DNA of 64,000 nucleotides from Pseudomaricurvus alkylphenolicus (GCF_011683955.1 NZ_JAAQPI010000001.1:992001-1056000); one strand, 5' to 3'; shown: positions 1 to 9,346, numbered from the stretch's first letter. Translations and numbers: made by a program. Notes: generated by a model from the letters alone, not told the origin.

Positions 1-291
1 CTGTACTTCTTTGGTGAAGAAAACGAATTCAGGAACAAACTGTTGTCGACCACTATGGCGGGTGATGTGACTATCAATGATGTGTTGTTTCATTCTTCCC
101 AATGTGCCCTGCCCTTTGGTGGTGTGGGCAATAGTGGCGATGGGTCCTGTTATGGGGAAGCGGGATTTCATCGTCTGTCTTACCAGCGATCGATCTATCA
201 GCAGACCAGAATCGATTCCGTGCTCAACATGATGCGACCACCTTATACCCAAAAAACTCTTAAATCTGTGATGTCCATGATTAAAAAGTGA
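1..291 (+). CDS. Aldehyde dehydrogenase, C-terminal part (cut by window start)
   Basis: The reading frame is open from the first base and ends in TGA at 289-291, so only the last 96 residues are present. The segment around LPFGGVGNSGDG followed by GEAGFHRLSYQRSI is the typical C-terminal part of the NAD(P)-dependent aldehyde dehydrogenase superfamily, closest in style to coniferyl-aldehyde dehydrogenases. The catalytic Cys/Glu region lies outside the window. It is followed after 13 bp by a Rieske oxygenase gene, so the two are probably cotranscribed and may act on the same aromatic or alcohol/aldehyde substrate. The substrate cannot be told from this fragment. Confidence 0.85.
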   Translation: MYFFGEENEFRNKLLSTTMAGDVTINDVLFHSSQCALPFGGVGNSGDGSCYGEAGFHRLSYQRSIYQQTRIDSVLNMMRPPYTQKTLKSVMSMIKK

Positions 292-304
292 CAGGAGAAC
301 AACT

Positions 305-1588
305 ATGCTAGCTGAACAAAACGAAAGACTGTGCCGTGTCGGTCCAGGTACACCGGGCGGCGAGATGTTAAGGCGCTATTGGATACCTGCGTGCCTTTCC
401 TCGGACATCGCCGAGCCGGATTGCGATCCGTTTCGTTTACGTCGTCTGAGTGAAAACCTGGTGGCGTTTCGCGATACCGAGGGACGAGTTGGGGTTCTCG
501 ACGAGCGCTGCCCTCATCGTGGGGTATCGCTTTCCCTGGGACGCAATGAACAGTGTGGCTTAAGATGTATATACCACGGTTGGAAGTTTGATGTTGAGGG
601 TAACGTTGTTGACTCCCAGAATGCCAAACTGGAACAAATCAAGACCAAGGCCAAAGCATACCCGACGATAGAAAAGGGCGGCATTATCTGGATCTACATG
701 GGTCCAGAAGATAAACAGCCCAAGCTGCCTGAATACGAATGGAGCAATATTGCCCCTGAATATCGGTTCAACACCAGTTTCCCGATCAGCACTAACTGGC
801 AGGGGCCTCTGGAAGGGCTTTTTGATCCAACCCACGCGGCGATTCTGCACAACGACAATGTGGCCGAATTGAAAGATGCTGATGGAAATACCGGAGACGG
901 GAGCGTCATGCTCAGTGCCCTGCAACCAGAGCTGCGTATCGAATACACCGACTTTGGCCATCATTATGGCGCCCTTCGTCCAGCCTCGGAGGAAGAAGGC
1001 AAATATCACTGCCGAACATCCAGTTTTGTGGCGCCGTTTTCCGCTTTTATCGCTCCTGGCGGCGCCTGCTTCATGTCGGTGCCGGTGGACGACTACAACA
1101 CCATGTGGTTTGCCGTGGTTTATGATCCCAAGGAGAAACGCGTACACGACTCCGGTCCGGCTCTTGAGCATATTGTCAAATTCTTGGGTGCAGATCGCGA
1201 GAGAATGCATCGCTATGGCCTGATTCCCTACGCCAATCTGGATCCGGATACGGCCGGTCCCCACAACCGTTGGAACCAGGATCGGGAGAGCATGAGAAAT
1301 GGCACCTCCCACTCCGGAATTGACAGTCTGGCCGCTGAAGATGCTCTACTGGCAGTTTCTTCCGGGCCTCTCTGGGATCGCACCCATGAGAATCTGGTGC
1401 CGGCGGACTTGCCGATTGTCCGCTACCGCAGGGTTCTGTTTGAATCCATAAAACGAGTCGAAAACGGGGAAGACCCTGTTGGCGTAGACGTGGATGTGGA
1501 TCACAGTCAGATCGCAGGCCGCAGCGGTATCGTTGACATGGAGAACTGGCGCGATATCAACAGGCAGTACAAAGTGCGAGAACTGTAA
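305..1588 (+). CDS. Rieske non-heme iron oxygenase, alpha subunit (phthalate-dioxygenase-like)
   Basis: This 427-residue protein has the two hallmarks of ring-hydroxylating or demethylating oxygenase alpha subunits. The Rieske [2Fe-2S] ligands are C69-x-H71 and C88-xx-H91. The mononuclear iron facial triad is in GLFDPTHAAILH (probably H177, H182 and a distal Asp), with the bridging Asp at D174. Length and layout fit the phthalate 4,5-dioxygenase/vanillate demethylase group. It needs an external reductase; none is adjacent, but a phthalate-dioxygenase-reductase-type protein lies at 62998. The start is supported by AGGAGAAC upstream. A CDGSH Fe-S protein follows 32 bp downstream. The substrate is unknown. 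Confidence 0.92.
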   Translation: MLAEQNERLCRVGPGTPGGEMLRRYWIPACLSSDIAEPDCDPFRLRRLSENLVAFRDTEGRVGVLDERCPHRGVSLSLGRNEQCGLRCIYHGWKFDVEGNVVDSQNAKLEQIKTKAKAYPTIEKGGIIWIYMGPEDKQPKLPEYEWSNIAPEYRFNTSFPISTNWQGPLEGLFDPTHAAILHNDNVAELKDADGNTGDGSVMLSALQPELRIEYTDFGHHYGALRPASEEEGKYHCRTSSFVAPFSAFIAPGGACFMSVPVDDYNTMWFAVVYDPKEKRVHDSGPALEHIVKFLGADRERMHRYGLIPYANLDPDTAGPHNRWNQDRESMRNGTSHSGIDSLAAEDALLAVSSGPLWDRTHENLVPADLPIVRYRRVLFESIKRVENGEDPVGVDVDVDHSQIAGRSGIVDMENWRDINRQYKVREL

Positions 1589-1620
1589 ACAATACCCACC
1601 GACAGTAAAGGAGAAAGATC

Positions 1621-1872
1621 ATGAGCGACAGTCTGCCAAAGGTTGCGCAGATAACCCCAATAGCCATAGAAGTGGAAGCCGGAAAATCGTATCACTGGTG
1701 TTCCTGCGGACTCAGTGCAAACCAGCCGTTCTGTGATGGTTCGCACCGGGGTACCGAATTTACCCCGGTGCAATATAAAGCAGAGAGTGACAGCAAGGTT
1801 TTCTTTTGTGGCTGCAAAAAAAGCAACAAATCGCCACTGTGTGATGGGAGTCATATGGCCCTCCACAAGTAG
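1621..1872 (+). CDS. CDGSH iron-sulfur domain protein (two motifs)
   Basis: A small 83-residue protein with two mitoNEET-type motifs: C27-x-C29...C38DGSH42 and C63-x-C65...C74DGSH78. Each should bind a [2Fe-2S] cluster with 3-Cys/1-His ligation, so this is the bacterial double-CDGSH form. Such proteins are usually electron-transfer or cluster-transfer proteins. Its position directly after the Rieske oxygenase suggests, as inference, that it supplies electrons or clusters to that enzyme. The start is well supported by AAAGGAGAAAG just upstream. A strong hairpin terminator follows at 1918. Confidence 0.92.
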   Translation: MSDSLPKVAQITPIAIEVEAGKSYHWCSCGLSANQPFCDGSHRGTEFTPVQYKAESDSKVFFCGCKKSNKSPLCDGSHMALHK

Positions 1873-1917
1873 GGGACATTTGAGACTGACAACACCTTAA
1901 ACCGCGATTAGATGAAG

Positions 1918-1951
1918 AGTCGGTAATTCAGAGATGGATTACCGACTTTTT
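1918..1951 (+). terminator. Rho-independent terminator of the oxygenase operon
   Basis: A perfect 10-bp stem (AGTCGGTAAT / ATTACCGACT) with a 10-nt loop is followed directly by TTTTTG. It lies 46 bp after the CDGSH gene on the + strand. Confidence 0.85.
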
Positions 1952-1975
1952 GTTAACAACACATGAGAGATCAGA

Positions 1976-2038
1976 ATGAGCGAGCATGAACACCAACAAG
2001 ACTCCCCGGTCAAGATTCTGATGTTGATTTCGGCCTAA
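1976..2038 (+). other. Possible 20-codon ORF between two terminators
   Basis: An ATG at 1976 opens a 20-codon frame beginning MSEHEHQQDSPVKIL and ending in TAA. It sits between a + strand terminator and a - strand terminator and has no strong ribosome-binding site (only GAGAGATCAG). It could be the relic of the start of a lost gene or chance. I do not recognise it. Confidence 0.15.
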
Positions 2039-2039
2039 C

Positions 2040-2068
2040 AAAAAAAGGGTCGGATTTGAGTCCGACCC
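2040..2068 (-). terminator. Terminator of the hydroquinone-pathway operon
   Basis: GGGTCGGA / TCCGACCC form an 8-bp stem with a 6-nt loop. Read on the - strand the stem is followed by a run of T (seven A on the + strand). It lies 25 bp past the stop of the CoA-transferase gene. Confidence 0.85.
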
Positions 2069-2092
2069 CCGGGAACACAATATCGACGGCAA

Positions 2093-3472
2093 TCAGAACG
2101 CTTCGCCTTCCAAAGTTAAACCCTGCTCTTCAAGGTCTATTTGATATTCGGCTGTGGTGTTCATGGCCACTTGATCCAAGGTAACGCCTGGCATCAACTT
2201 CACCAGAGTCATGCCTCGATCAATGAATCGGAACACGGCAAGATCGGTAATCAAGGTATCGACTACCCCGGCTGCTGTCAGGGGAAGATCACACAGTGGA
2301 ACCACCTTACTGGTTCCGTCGCGGCTGCAGTGGGTCATGGTAATGATGAGTTTGTCCGCCCCACTGGCCAGATCCATGGCGCCACCAACACCCAGTAAGG
2401 GTTTTCCGGGTACGGCCCAATTGGCGAGGTTACCCCTGGCATCGACCTGCAGGCCGCCCATGATGGCGGTATTGATATGGCCGCCGCGGATCATACCGAA
2501 GGAGGTGCTGCTGTCAAAGTAACTGGCACCCGGCTGCGCGGTGACCGGAATCTTTCCCGCATTGACGGGGAATTCCATGGCGCCTCCGGTTTTCGGTTCC
2601 GGGCCAACGCCCAACATTCCGTTCTCGGTGTGCAGAGTGATTTCGTCGCCATCGCCGATAAGGTCGGCAACCAACGTGGGTATACCGATACCGAGGTTAA
2701 CCACATCGCCTTTGCCTATTTCCGCCAACGCGGCTTTCGCCATATTCATGCGGCTTTCGTCGACTTTTTTCAGACTATTGGCTATTGAAGCTGATGAACC
2801 CAGGTCGTCAATCGAGATTTTTTCTTGAACAATATAATCAACGAAACATCCTGGTGTGTGTATTTGGTTGGGGTCCAGTTCCCCGACCGCGACAATTTCT
2901 TCGACTTCGGCGATGACCAGATCCGCCGCCGTGGCGGCAGCCTGGTTAAAATTGTTTTCGGTCATTCGATATTGAAGGTTCCCGGCGGTATCTGCCTTCC
3001 AGGCGCGGACAAGGGCAACATCGCCCCGGATGGGTTTGACAAAAACCATTTCCTTGCCGTTAATTACCCGTGTTTCTCGCCCTTCTGCCAGTGGAGTTCC
3101 GGCAGCGGTGGGGGTAAAGAATCCCCCAATCCCTGCACCGCCGGCGCGAATGGCTTCTCCCAGTGTGCCCTGGGGCAAAAGTTCCACTTCCAGTTCTCCT
3201 GACTGTGCCGCGGCCACGGCATCGGGATTACTGGTAAAGTAGGATCCCACGGCCTTTGCCAATTGCCCGTTTCGCAACAGGCGGCCACCACCCAACCCCG
3301 GTTCTCCGACGTTGTTGCCCACGTAGGTGAGGTTGTTCGTTTCTGTTTCAGCGAGTGCGTGGAGTAGATGCACTGGGTTTCCAGTCATGCCGAAGCCCCC
3401 GGCAATAATCACATCTCCCGTTTGAATTTTTTTTGCTGCTTCTTCAGCGGTAATCTGTGGCACTGTATTCAT
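2093..3472 (-). CDS. Fused 3-oxoacid (3-oxoadipate-type) CoA-transferase, A and B domains
   Basis: One chain holds both CoA-transferase subunits. The A domain begins [16 protein letters not shown] with the glycine-rich GGFGMTGNP segment. The B domain starts near [15 protein letters not shown] and carries NLGIGIPTL and the catalytic glutamate in TENGMLGVG. The family moves CoA from succinyl-CoA or another donor to a 3-oxoacid. Right after a maleylacetate reductase, the likely acceptor is 3-oxoadipate, as for LinGH or PcaIJ, which are separate polypeptides there. The frame extends upstream to 3568 inside the previous gene. The ATG at 3472 is chosen because homology starts there and it leaves a 70-bp spacer. 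Confidence 0.9.
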   Translation of the reverse strand: MNTVPQITAEEAAKKIQTGDVIIAGGFGMTGNPVHLLHALAETETNNLTYVGNNVGEPGLGGGRLLRNGQLAKAVGSYFTSNPDAVAAAQSGELEVELLPQGTLGEAIRAGGAGIGGFFTPTAAGTPLAEGRETRVINGKEMVFVKPIRGDVALVRAWKADTAGNLQYRMTENNFNQAAATAADLVIAEVEEIVAVGELDPNQIHTPGCFVDYIVQEKISIDDLGSSASIANSLKKVDESRMNMAKAALAEIGKGDVVNLGIGIPTLVADLIGDGDEITLHTENGMLGVGPEPKTGGAMEFPVNAGKIPVTAQPGASYFDSSTSFGMIRGGHINTAIMGGLQVDARGNLANWAVPGKPLLGVGGAMDLASGADKLIITMTHCSRDGTSKVVPLCDLPLTAAGVVDTLITDLAVFRFIDRGMTLVKLMPGVTLDQVAMNTTAEYQIDLEEQGLTLEGEAF

Positions 3473-3542
3473 AAGTATTTTGAACCTTGGCGAGTCCAGC
3501 GGACTCATTGAGGATAGAGGCTGAATTAATGTTGCCGGCGCG

Positions 3543-4607
3543 CTAGACGGCGACTGGCTCTCGACCAAAAAAGGCGTTGTCGAGAAGTTTTCTAACTCGA
3601 TCTCTGGATACTGACTCGGGATTATTTACCGGGGTTTGTGTGGCAATATCGGCGGCCTTATCCAGATCGCGTTCTACAATGCCTATTTCCCTGAGTGATG
3701 TCGGGGCTCCCAGAGTTCGGGCCAACTGCTGCAAGCCCCTTGCGGGTTCACTGACATCCATCGCTTGAGCCAGTCGCGCAATGCCGCCTGTTGTTTTCGC
3801 CGCGTTGTAGGCGACGCAGTGTGGCAATAACACGGTGTGAGTTTCTGCATGAGGTGTGTTAAAGCTGCCACCAAACGTATGGCACAGGCGATGGTGCAAG
3901 CTGGTGACTCCAGTGCCCAGTGAACCTCCAGCCAAACTTGCGCCTAAAAGTGCGTCGGCTCGCGCTTCGATATTGTCGGGTTCAGCGACCACTACTGGAA
4001 GGCTGTGTGTTAATGTGTGCACTGCGGCAAGTGCCATATTGGAGACAATCGGGTTGAGTGCACCAGAGGTGAGGTTAACCACCGCCTGTGCCATTGCGTT
4101 CAGGCCGCTGGGACCGGCAACTCTTGCCGGGAGGTCAAGAGTTAGTTTTGGGTCATACAATGTGAGGGTCGGTACCACTATGTCGTCTCGACCGGTAACT
4201 TTGTGGCCATTCTCCGTGATTCCCCATATATTGGTCATTTCCGAGCCCGCGTAGGTGGTCGGGATGGCAATGTTGGGAATTCCGAGCTTTAGCGCCAGAG
4301 CTTTGCCCAGACCTGTGGTTGAACCTCCGCCGAGTGAAACGGTGCAGTCTGCCCTAAGACTTTCCACGGTCTCCATGGCCTCCCGGACGGTTTCGATAGG
4401 TACGTGCATCACGGCCCTGTCGAACAATCCTACGGATTTTGAACCAAGCAGTTTGGTAATGATTTTGCCGCGGTGACGTTGGCCGTAAGTTGTCAGTACC
4501 AGAACTCGACAAAACTGCAGCTTACCCAGCTCTTCCGGCAGTCGTTGCAAGGCATCTACACCGAAAACAATATTCCAGGGCAGAGCTTTATAGTCAAAGT
4601 TATTCAT
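3543..4607 (-). CDS. Maleylacetate reductase (iron-containing alcohol dehydrogenase family)
   Basis: About 354 residues, the usual length. The N-terminal nucleotide-binding part contains [15 protein letters not shown], followed by [17 protein letters not shown], both typical of maleylacetate reductases. [12 protein letters not shown] and [11 protein letters not shown] lie in the C-terminal helical domain. The enzyme reduces maleylacetate to 3-oxoadipate with NAD(P)H. The ATG at 4607 overlaps the end of the ferredoxin gene by 8 bp (ATGAATAA), indicating translational coupling. A longer frame to 4649 would run deeper into that gene. Its position between a PcpA/LinE-like ring-cleaving enzyme and a CoA-transferase matches known (chloro)hydroquinone lower pathways. 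Confidence 0.93.
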   Translation of the reverse strand: MNNFDYKALPWNIVFGVDALQRLPEELGKLQFCRVLVLTTYGQRHRGKIITKLLGSKSVGLFDRAVMHVPIETVREAMETVESLRADCTVSLGGGSTTGLGKALALKLGIPNIAIPTTYAGSEMTNIWGITENGHKVTGRDDIVVPTLTLYDPKLTLDLPARVAGPSGLNAMAQAVVNLTSGALNPIVSNMALAAVHTLTHSLPVVVAEPDNIEARADALLGASLAGGSLGTGVTSLHHRLCHTFGGSFNTPHAETHTVLLPHCVAYNAAKTTGGIARLAQAMDVSEPARGLQQLARTLGAPTSLREIGIVERDLDKAADIATQTPVNNPESVSRDRVRKLLDNAFFGREPVAV

Positions 4608-4968
4608 AGTATTGGTAGGTTTCATCCTCCAGATAAAGCCTGCCATCACGCTCGCTGGATGTTAGTGGGATTAAAGAAAGCCCTTCGCAGGGCCCCCGGA
4701 TACAGAGTCCCGTTTCGGGCTCATAAGTCGCACCGTGCGCGTGGCAGTAAAGATAATTTCCATCGCGGCTGAAAAAGGTGTTCCTGTCGCCATTCAGTCG
4801 CAAGGCAGCATGAGCACAGACATTGAGATACGCCTTGGCTTGTTGATTGATGCGAATCATCAGGGCGTGATAGATGGTTCCTTCCTTAATCACTCGAAAC
4901 AGGATGCCCGGCCCTTTTTCCTGCAAGTCTGAGGAAACTCCCACACAGTGGCTCACGCTGCCGCCCAT
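4600..4968 (-). CDS. Rieske-type [2Fe-2S] ferredoxin
   Basis: A 122-residue protein with Rieske ligands C51-x-H53 and C75-xx-H78 (VCAH and YCHAHG). It is short and soluble, with no catalytic iron domain, as in ferredoxins of dioxygenase systems. It begins 1 bp after the ring-cleavage dioxygenase gene and overlaps the maleylacetate reductase gene. Extradiol dioxygenases that lose activity by iron oxidation are often paired with a ferredoxin (XylT for catechol 2,3-dioxygenase). A similar reactivating role is inferred here, but XylT is plant-type, so a Rieske version would be unusual. Confidence 0.9.
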   Translation of the reverse strand: MGGSVSHCVGVSSDLQEKGPGILFRVIKEGTIYHALMIRINQQAKAYLNVCAHAALRLNGDRNTFFSRDGNYLYCHAHGATYEPETGLCIRGPCEGLSLIPLTSSERDGRLYLEDETYQYYE

Positions 4969-4969
4969 A

Positions 4970-5944
4970 TCAGCCTTCCACTTTTCCGATAATCGCCAGG
5001 GTTTCCTCCATATTTTGTTCGACCTGCGGAGAAATCATTAGTTTGGTACCCAGTGATTCATAGGGTTCGTTACAAAGGAACGCCTCTTCATGCGAACAGC
5101 AGGCTTCAAACAGTGCGCCGGAAGGGGTGCGCACGTAGATGGAGTCAAAGTAGCCGCGATCTTTTGGTTCAGAGCAGTCGGTATAACCCAGCCCTTCGAT
5201 AAAGAACTTGATCTGATCCTGTTGCTCGCGGGTGGGAACGTTATAAGCGTGGTGGTGAATGGCACCATTACCAACATACCAGCTACCACTGCGTCTGGTT
5301 GGCTCAATAAAGAAATCTGTGTAGGTTCCGGTCCCCCCTTCGCCCATCTCATAACGTACCACGTTACCGTCCTGGGCCACTTTACGGGATCCCCACCCCA
5401 CTTCCATAAATTCACCCATAAAGTCCATTTCCCGGGTTGAAACGCCAGCGGTATGGGTGCCTCTGATCATGAGTTCAGGGGGTACAGGGCCGCCGGTACG
5501 AGGTTTTCTGTCATCGTCCTCGATACCCACCATGGACAGACGAATATTGTGAGGGCTGCGAAACTCCAGATGTTTCTCACCGAAATACTCATTTTCCGTG
5601 ACATCGAAACCATGGTCGCGCAAACGCTTGTTCCAGTAACCCATGGCGGATACCGGAATCGACAAACTGACATTACTGCATTGCCCAACGCCTTCGACGC
5701 CGTTAACACCAACATGCTCCAAAGGAAAGGTTGTAAGCAGTGTGCTCTCTTCTCCAATGTCATTTCCATAATAAAAATGGTAGACAGGAGTGGCGCCATC
5801 ATAGAACAACGTTCTTTTTACGCACTTAAGACCCAAGACCTTGGTATGGAAATCAAAGTCTTCTTGGGGATTACCGACACCGATGGTCACATGATGGTGG
5901 CCTATCATGGCATCACCGGGTTTATTTGTGAGTTCTATGGTCAT
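4970..5944 (-). CDS. Ring-cleavage dioxygenase, VOC family (PcpA/LinE hydroquinone 1,2-dioxygenase-like)
   Basis: 324 residues in two vicinal-oxygen-chelate halves. Likely iron ligands are a His in GHHHVT near residue 17, a His in IHHHAYNV, and the Glu in GALFEACC. Length and motifs match the PcpA/LinE group, which opens (chloro)hydroquinone rings next to a hydroxyl group. Cotranscription with maleylacetate reductase and a CoA-transferase supports the order hydroquinone-type ring, maleylacetate, 3-oxoadipate, 3-oxoadipyl-CoA. AAGGACAA precedes the ATG. A conserved 20-bp operator-like element lies 118 bp upstream at 6062. Whether the natural substrate is plain, alkylated or halogenated hydroquinone is unknown. 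Confidence 0.88.
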   Translation of the reverse strand: MTIELTNKPGDAMIGHHHVTIGVGNPQEDFDFHTKVLGLKCVKRTLFYDGATPVYHFYYGNDIGEESTLLTTFPLEHVGVNGVEGVGQCSNVSLSIPVSAMGYWNKRLRDHGFDVTENEYFGEKHLEFRSPHNIRLSMVGIEDDDRKPRTGGPVPPELMIRGTHTAGVSTREMDFMGEFMEVGWGSRKVAQDGNVVRYEMGEGGTGTYTDFFIEPTRRSGSWYVGNGAIHHHAYNVPTREQQDQIKFFIEGLGYTDCSEPKDRGYFDSIYVRTPSGALFEACCSHEEAFLCNEPYESLGTKLMISPQVEQNMEETLAIIGKVEG

Positions 5945-6061
5945 ATTGTGTTGTCCTTGAATCGAGTAAGAATTTTCCGGAATACGCTCATTCTGTCTAA
6001 GCGATTGGCTTCCCAGAGCGGGACCAGAAACCCTATGTTATCCGGGGTATTGTTGCCTGAT

Positions 6062-6081
6062 AATTGGACCAAAGGCTTACG
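6062..6081 (-). promoter_or_regulatory. Operator-like element, motif 1 copy A
   Basis: On the - strand this reads CGTAAGCCTTTGGTCCAATT and matches the element shared by several promoters in this window (consensus about CATTGGCCTTTGGTCCAATA). It lies 118 bp upstream of the ring-cleavage dioxygenase start, in the 173-bp gap after the GMC oxidoreductase gene. The left half is less well conserved than in copies B, C and E. Confidence 0.6.
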
Positions 6082-6117
6082 AGCATTCTGCATTGGGTAG
6101 CGGTCAAGGCAGTGTCT

Positions 6118-7770
6118 TTAGAGGCTAAGCGCAGCTGCCTCTTGGGCTTCAATCGGGTCGGATTCAACCGTGTCGGTCCTTTGATCGCTCAGGATCATAT
6201 CGGCGCCTTTTTCACCAATCATAATAGTGGCAGCATTGGTGTTACCGCCGACAATGGTCGGCATGATCGAGGCATCAATCACTCTCAATCCTTGCACACC
6301 TCTTACTTTCAATCGCTCGTCCACAACAGCCATGTGATCCTGGCCCATTTTGCAAGTACCGACGGGGTGATAGACCGTATTGGCTTTTTGTCGGAGAAAA
6401 CTCTCGATTTCAGCGTCGCTTTGTACGGCTTCGCCGGGGAATACTTCATCGGCCATTTGATCGGCAAAGGCGGGCGCAGACATCAGCGCGCGGGTCTGCT
6501 TTACCCCTTCGACAAGGCGCGATACATCGTCGGCATGATCGAGCAAATTCAGTTGAATTTTAGGGTCGGATAAGGGGTTGGCATCGTGCAATGATACAAA
6601 GCCCCGGCTCTTGGGGCGCAACAAGGTGACGTGACAGCTGTAGCCGTGCTTTCGGGTGAACGCCATATTACGACCATGGTCATCCATTCTCATGTCGATA
6701 AAGAGCAGTTGCAGATCCGCCCTATTTTCTTTTTCGGAAGTCTTGACAAAGGCGCCGGTACTGATGGTGGTTGCCAGCAGACCGCTACTGTGAACCACAT
6801 AGTCATAGACCTGTTTCAGCAGGAACGGAATCTCCTTCCAGTGCAATGCCAGCGGCCCCCGACCCTTGGTGTTGCGCACCAGTAGCGCGTCTACATGTTC
6901 CTGCAGATTCCGGCCCACACCAGGCAACTCGTGCACCAGCGGAATTCCATGTTGCTCCAATTCTTCGCTGGGGCCAACGCCCGATAACATAAGCAATTGA
7001 GGACTATTGAAGGCCCCCCCGCAAAGCAGTACTTCTTTACGGGCGCCCAGTATGTGGGTATTGCCTTCGGCATCGAGATATCTTACGCCCACAGCCCGCT
7101 TCTCCTTCCATTCAATTGAGCAGGCGTGGGCTTTACAGATGACCGTGAGATTGGCGCGAGCTTTGATGGGATGCAAGAACGCCTGGGCAGCTCCACAGCG
7201 TTTACCGTTCTTTGTGGTAAACTGGTACAGACCGGCGCCTTCTTGGGTCTCGCCGTTAAAATCCTCGGTGTACGCAATGCCCAACTGTTCGCAAGCTCTC
7301 AAAAAGCGTTTGCTGTAAGGGTGAATATAGCTGGGGTCAGATACGTACATGGAGCCTTCAGTCCCATGGTACTCGTTGGAACCTCGTTGCTGGAACTGCG
7401 AGCGCTTGAAGTAGGGGAGAACATCGTTAAAACCCCAACCGCGGTTACCCAGCTCTGCCCATTCATCAAAATCCGAATGATGACCCCGAATATACATCAT
7501 GCCATTGACTGAACTGCTGCCACCCAGGGTTTTTCCGCGCGGTTGGAAGATGCGGCGGTTGTTCATGGTCGGCTCGGGGGCGCTGTTAAACTGCCAGTTG
7601 AAGGTGTGGCTGTTCATGAGCGGCGCAACCCCAAGAGGAGTGGATATCAGCGGGCTCTTGTCGGGCGGACCCGCCTCAAGCAGGCAGACACTGTATTCAC
7701 CACTGGCCGTCAACCGGTTGGCCAGTACACAGCCAGCGGAGCCGGCACCCACAATGATAAAATCAAACAT
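6118..7770 (-). CDS. GMC-family FAD-dependent oxidoreductase (choline/alcohol dehydrogenase-like)
   Basis: About 550 residues. The N-terminal FAD site is FIIVGAGSAGCVLANRL. GMC signature 1 is around GGSSSVNGMMYIRGH and signature 2 is GGAFNSPQLLMLSGVGP. The catalytic His468 (YHPVGTCKMG) and Asn512 (GGNTNAA) are both present. These enzymes oxidise primary alcohols to aldehydes. The ATG at 7770 has AAAAGG 5 nt upstream and is preferred to the GTG at 7776. It lies 40 bp from the amidase gene upstream, so the two may form one transcript. The partial aldehyde dehydrogenase at position 1 could take over the aldehyde product, but that is a guess. Confidence 0.92.
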   Translation of the reverse strand: MFDFIIVGAGSAGCVLANRLTASGEYSVCLLEAGPPDKSPLISTPLGVAPLMNSHTFNWQFNSAPEPTMNNRRIFQPRGKTLGGSSSVNGMMYIRGHHSDFDEWAELGNRGWGFNDVLPYFKRSQFQQRGSNEYHGTEGSMYVSDPSYIHPYSKRFLRACEQLGIAYTEDFNGETQEGAGLYQFTTKNGKRCGAAQAFLHPIKARANLTVICKAHACSIEWKEKRAVGVRYLDAEGNTHILGARKEVLLCGGAFNSPQLLMLSGVGPSEELEQHGIPLVHELPGVGRNLQEHVDALLVRNTKGRGPLALHWKEIPFLLKQVYDYVVHSSGLLATTISTGAFVKTSEKENRADLQLLFIDMRMDDHGRNMAFTRKHGYSCHVTLLRPKSRGFVSLHDANPLSDPKIQLNLLDHADDVSRLVEGVKQTRALMSAPAFADQMADEVFPGEAVQSDAEIESFLRQKANTVYHPVGTCKMGQDHMAVVDERLKVRGVQGLRVIDASIMPTIVGGNTNAATIMIGEKGADMILSDQRTDTVESDPIEAQEAAALSL

Positions 7771-7810
7771 ACGCACCTTTTGGAATATGCGGATTGGTTT
7801 CAGACCGGCG

Positions 7811-9271
7811 TCAGTTGGTTATTTCCGGTCGCTCGGATTCGTGCATGTATCTGGGGTTTATCCCCTGCCACTTGATATTTCTTTCCAATGCGTAAGCGAT
7901 ACGGCACAGCATGGGCTCTGTCATAGCGGAGCCCATTAACTGAATGCTGTGGGGAACCCCGATGGAAGACGCTCCGCAGGGCATGGATATCGTCGGTACC
8001 CCAGCAAAGTTTGCCGGTATGGTAAAACGCATCGGTGAATTCTGCATAAATTGTGTCAGCGCTTTCATACCCTCATAGTGCGATTCGGTGGGTATGGAGA
8101 ACAGGGGGCCGCCGGAGGGAAGAGCAACGGCATCAACTTCTCTAAGTACCCCGGTAAGAAGCTCTTTATAGTTATCGCGCAGAGCCAATGCTGACGAATA
8201 TTGGTCATTCGAAACGGTTTCTCCCAGCGCCAGAAAGTCACCGAAAAACTTGCCGTAATCCGCGCTTTGAGAAGGGTAGGTGGCGTTATGGGCTCGCAAT
8301 GCTTCATAAGAGCATATCTGGAACAGCGTTTCAGAGTGCTTAGGTGAGAATTCCGGCAGCTCGATATCCACGATCTCCGCCCCCAACCCCTGGAGCACAT
8401 TCAGTGATGTCTCAATTGCTGCAACCAGCTCCTGTCCCATACCAAAACTTACATACTCCCGATCATAACCAATCCGCACAGCCTCAAGGCTGCCAGGACC
8501 GGACTTCATGGATTCAACGATATTAGGCGCAGAGATTTCGGCAGAAGTGGGATCGTTTTTGTCAAAGCCGGCCATAGCCTCAAATACAATGGCGACATCT
8601 TCAACGCTGCGGGCCATGGGACCGACATGATCGAGTGTAGGGGCCAACTTGAGAACGCCGTGCAGGCTGACTCGACCGTAGCTGGGTTTCAGTCCGACAA
8701 TGCCATTGGCCATCGCCGGCGCCCGGATAGAACCCCCGGTATCTGTCCCCAAGGCGGCAAAGCAAAGTCCAGCGGCGCAGGCCACTCCGGAACCACTGGA
8801 CGATGCACCCGCCCAGAGGTCGCTGTTCCAGGGATTGACGGGTACGTCGAAGTCAGGGTGATAGCCGAGCATCGCGCCTTCGCTGAGATTTAATTTACCC
8901 AGCACGATGGCGCCGGCTTCACTGAGCTTGCGAATTACGGTCGCATCAAACTTGGGAACAAAGTCGGCCCGGGCACCGGTTCCACCCATGGTGCGGACAC
9001 CCTGGGTATAGAGAAGATCCTTTACGGCAATGGGAACGCCGTGTAGCGGCCCCTTATAATAGCCGGACGCTATTTCCTTCTCGGCGCGCAGGGCGGCGGT
9101 CATGGCCTGATCGGCCATGACGGTGGCGTAGCTGTGAAGGTGCGGGTCCAATGCAGAGATACGTTGCAGCATCATCCGGGTCAGTGCCACCACTGAAATA
9201 TCACCGGCTTCGATACACTTGGCGACTTCGGTCAGGTTCATCTGCCAAAAGGGTTTTGCGGACAGGTTCAT
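7811..9271 (-). CDS. Amidase (amidase-signature family)
   Basis: 486 residues with the Ser-cisSer-Lys triad of the amidase-signature family: Lys84 in AVKDLL, a cis-Ser at about 158 in AGASSSGSG, and nucleophile Ser181 in DTGGSIRAP. It hydrolyses an amide or possibly an ester or carbamate; the family does not reveal which. No signal peptide is seen, so it should act in the cytoplasm. Motif 1 copy B lies 56 bp upstream of the start at 9327, placing it in the same predicted regulon as the sulfatase, BASS transporter and dioxygenase. The glycine-rich region lacks GatA-specific context (no gatB/gatC nearby), so an aminoacyl-tRNA role is unlikely. Confidence 0.9.
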   Translation of the reverse strand: MNLSAKPFWQMNLTEVAKCIEAGDISVVALTRMMLQRISALDPHLHSYATVMADQAMTAALRAEKEIASGYYKGPLHGVPIAVKDLLYTQGVRTMGGTGARADFVPKFDATVIRKLSEAGAIVLGKLNLSEGAMLGYHPDFDVPVNPWNSDLWAGASSSGSGVACAAGLCFAALGTDTGGSIRAPAMANGIVGLKPSYGRVSLHGVLKLAPTLDHVGPMARSVEDVAIVFEAMAGFDKNDPTSAEISAPNIVESMKSGPGSLEAVRIGYDREYVSFGMGQELVAAIETSLNVLQGLGAEIVDIELPEFSPKHSETLFQICSYEALRAHNATYPSQSADYGKFFGDFLALGETVSNDQYSSALALRDNYKELLTGVLREVDAVALPSGGPLFSIPTESHYEGMKALTQFMQNSPMRFTIPANFAGVPTISMPCGASSIGVPHSIQLMGSAMTEPMLCRIAYALERNIKWQGINPRYMHESERPEITN

Positions 9272-9326
9272 ATGGTGTTCCGATATCTGCGGCCATTCAG
9301 TTTATGGCGCGTTGGGCAATAGCAAC

Positions 9327-9346
9327 CATTGGCCTTTGGTCCAACA
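9327..9346 (+). promoter_or_regulatory. Operator-like element, motif 1 copy B
   Basis: CATTGGCCTTTGGTCCAACA contains the dyad TTGGCC...GGTCCAA. It lies 56 bp upstream of the amidase start on the other strand. Confidence 0.65.

Noticed and set aside
560-1312. 250-codon open frame on the - strand inside the Rieske oxygenase gene
   Set aside because: It is fully antisense to a gene with clear catalytic motifs and has no recognisable domain or ribosome site.
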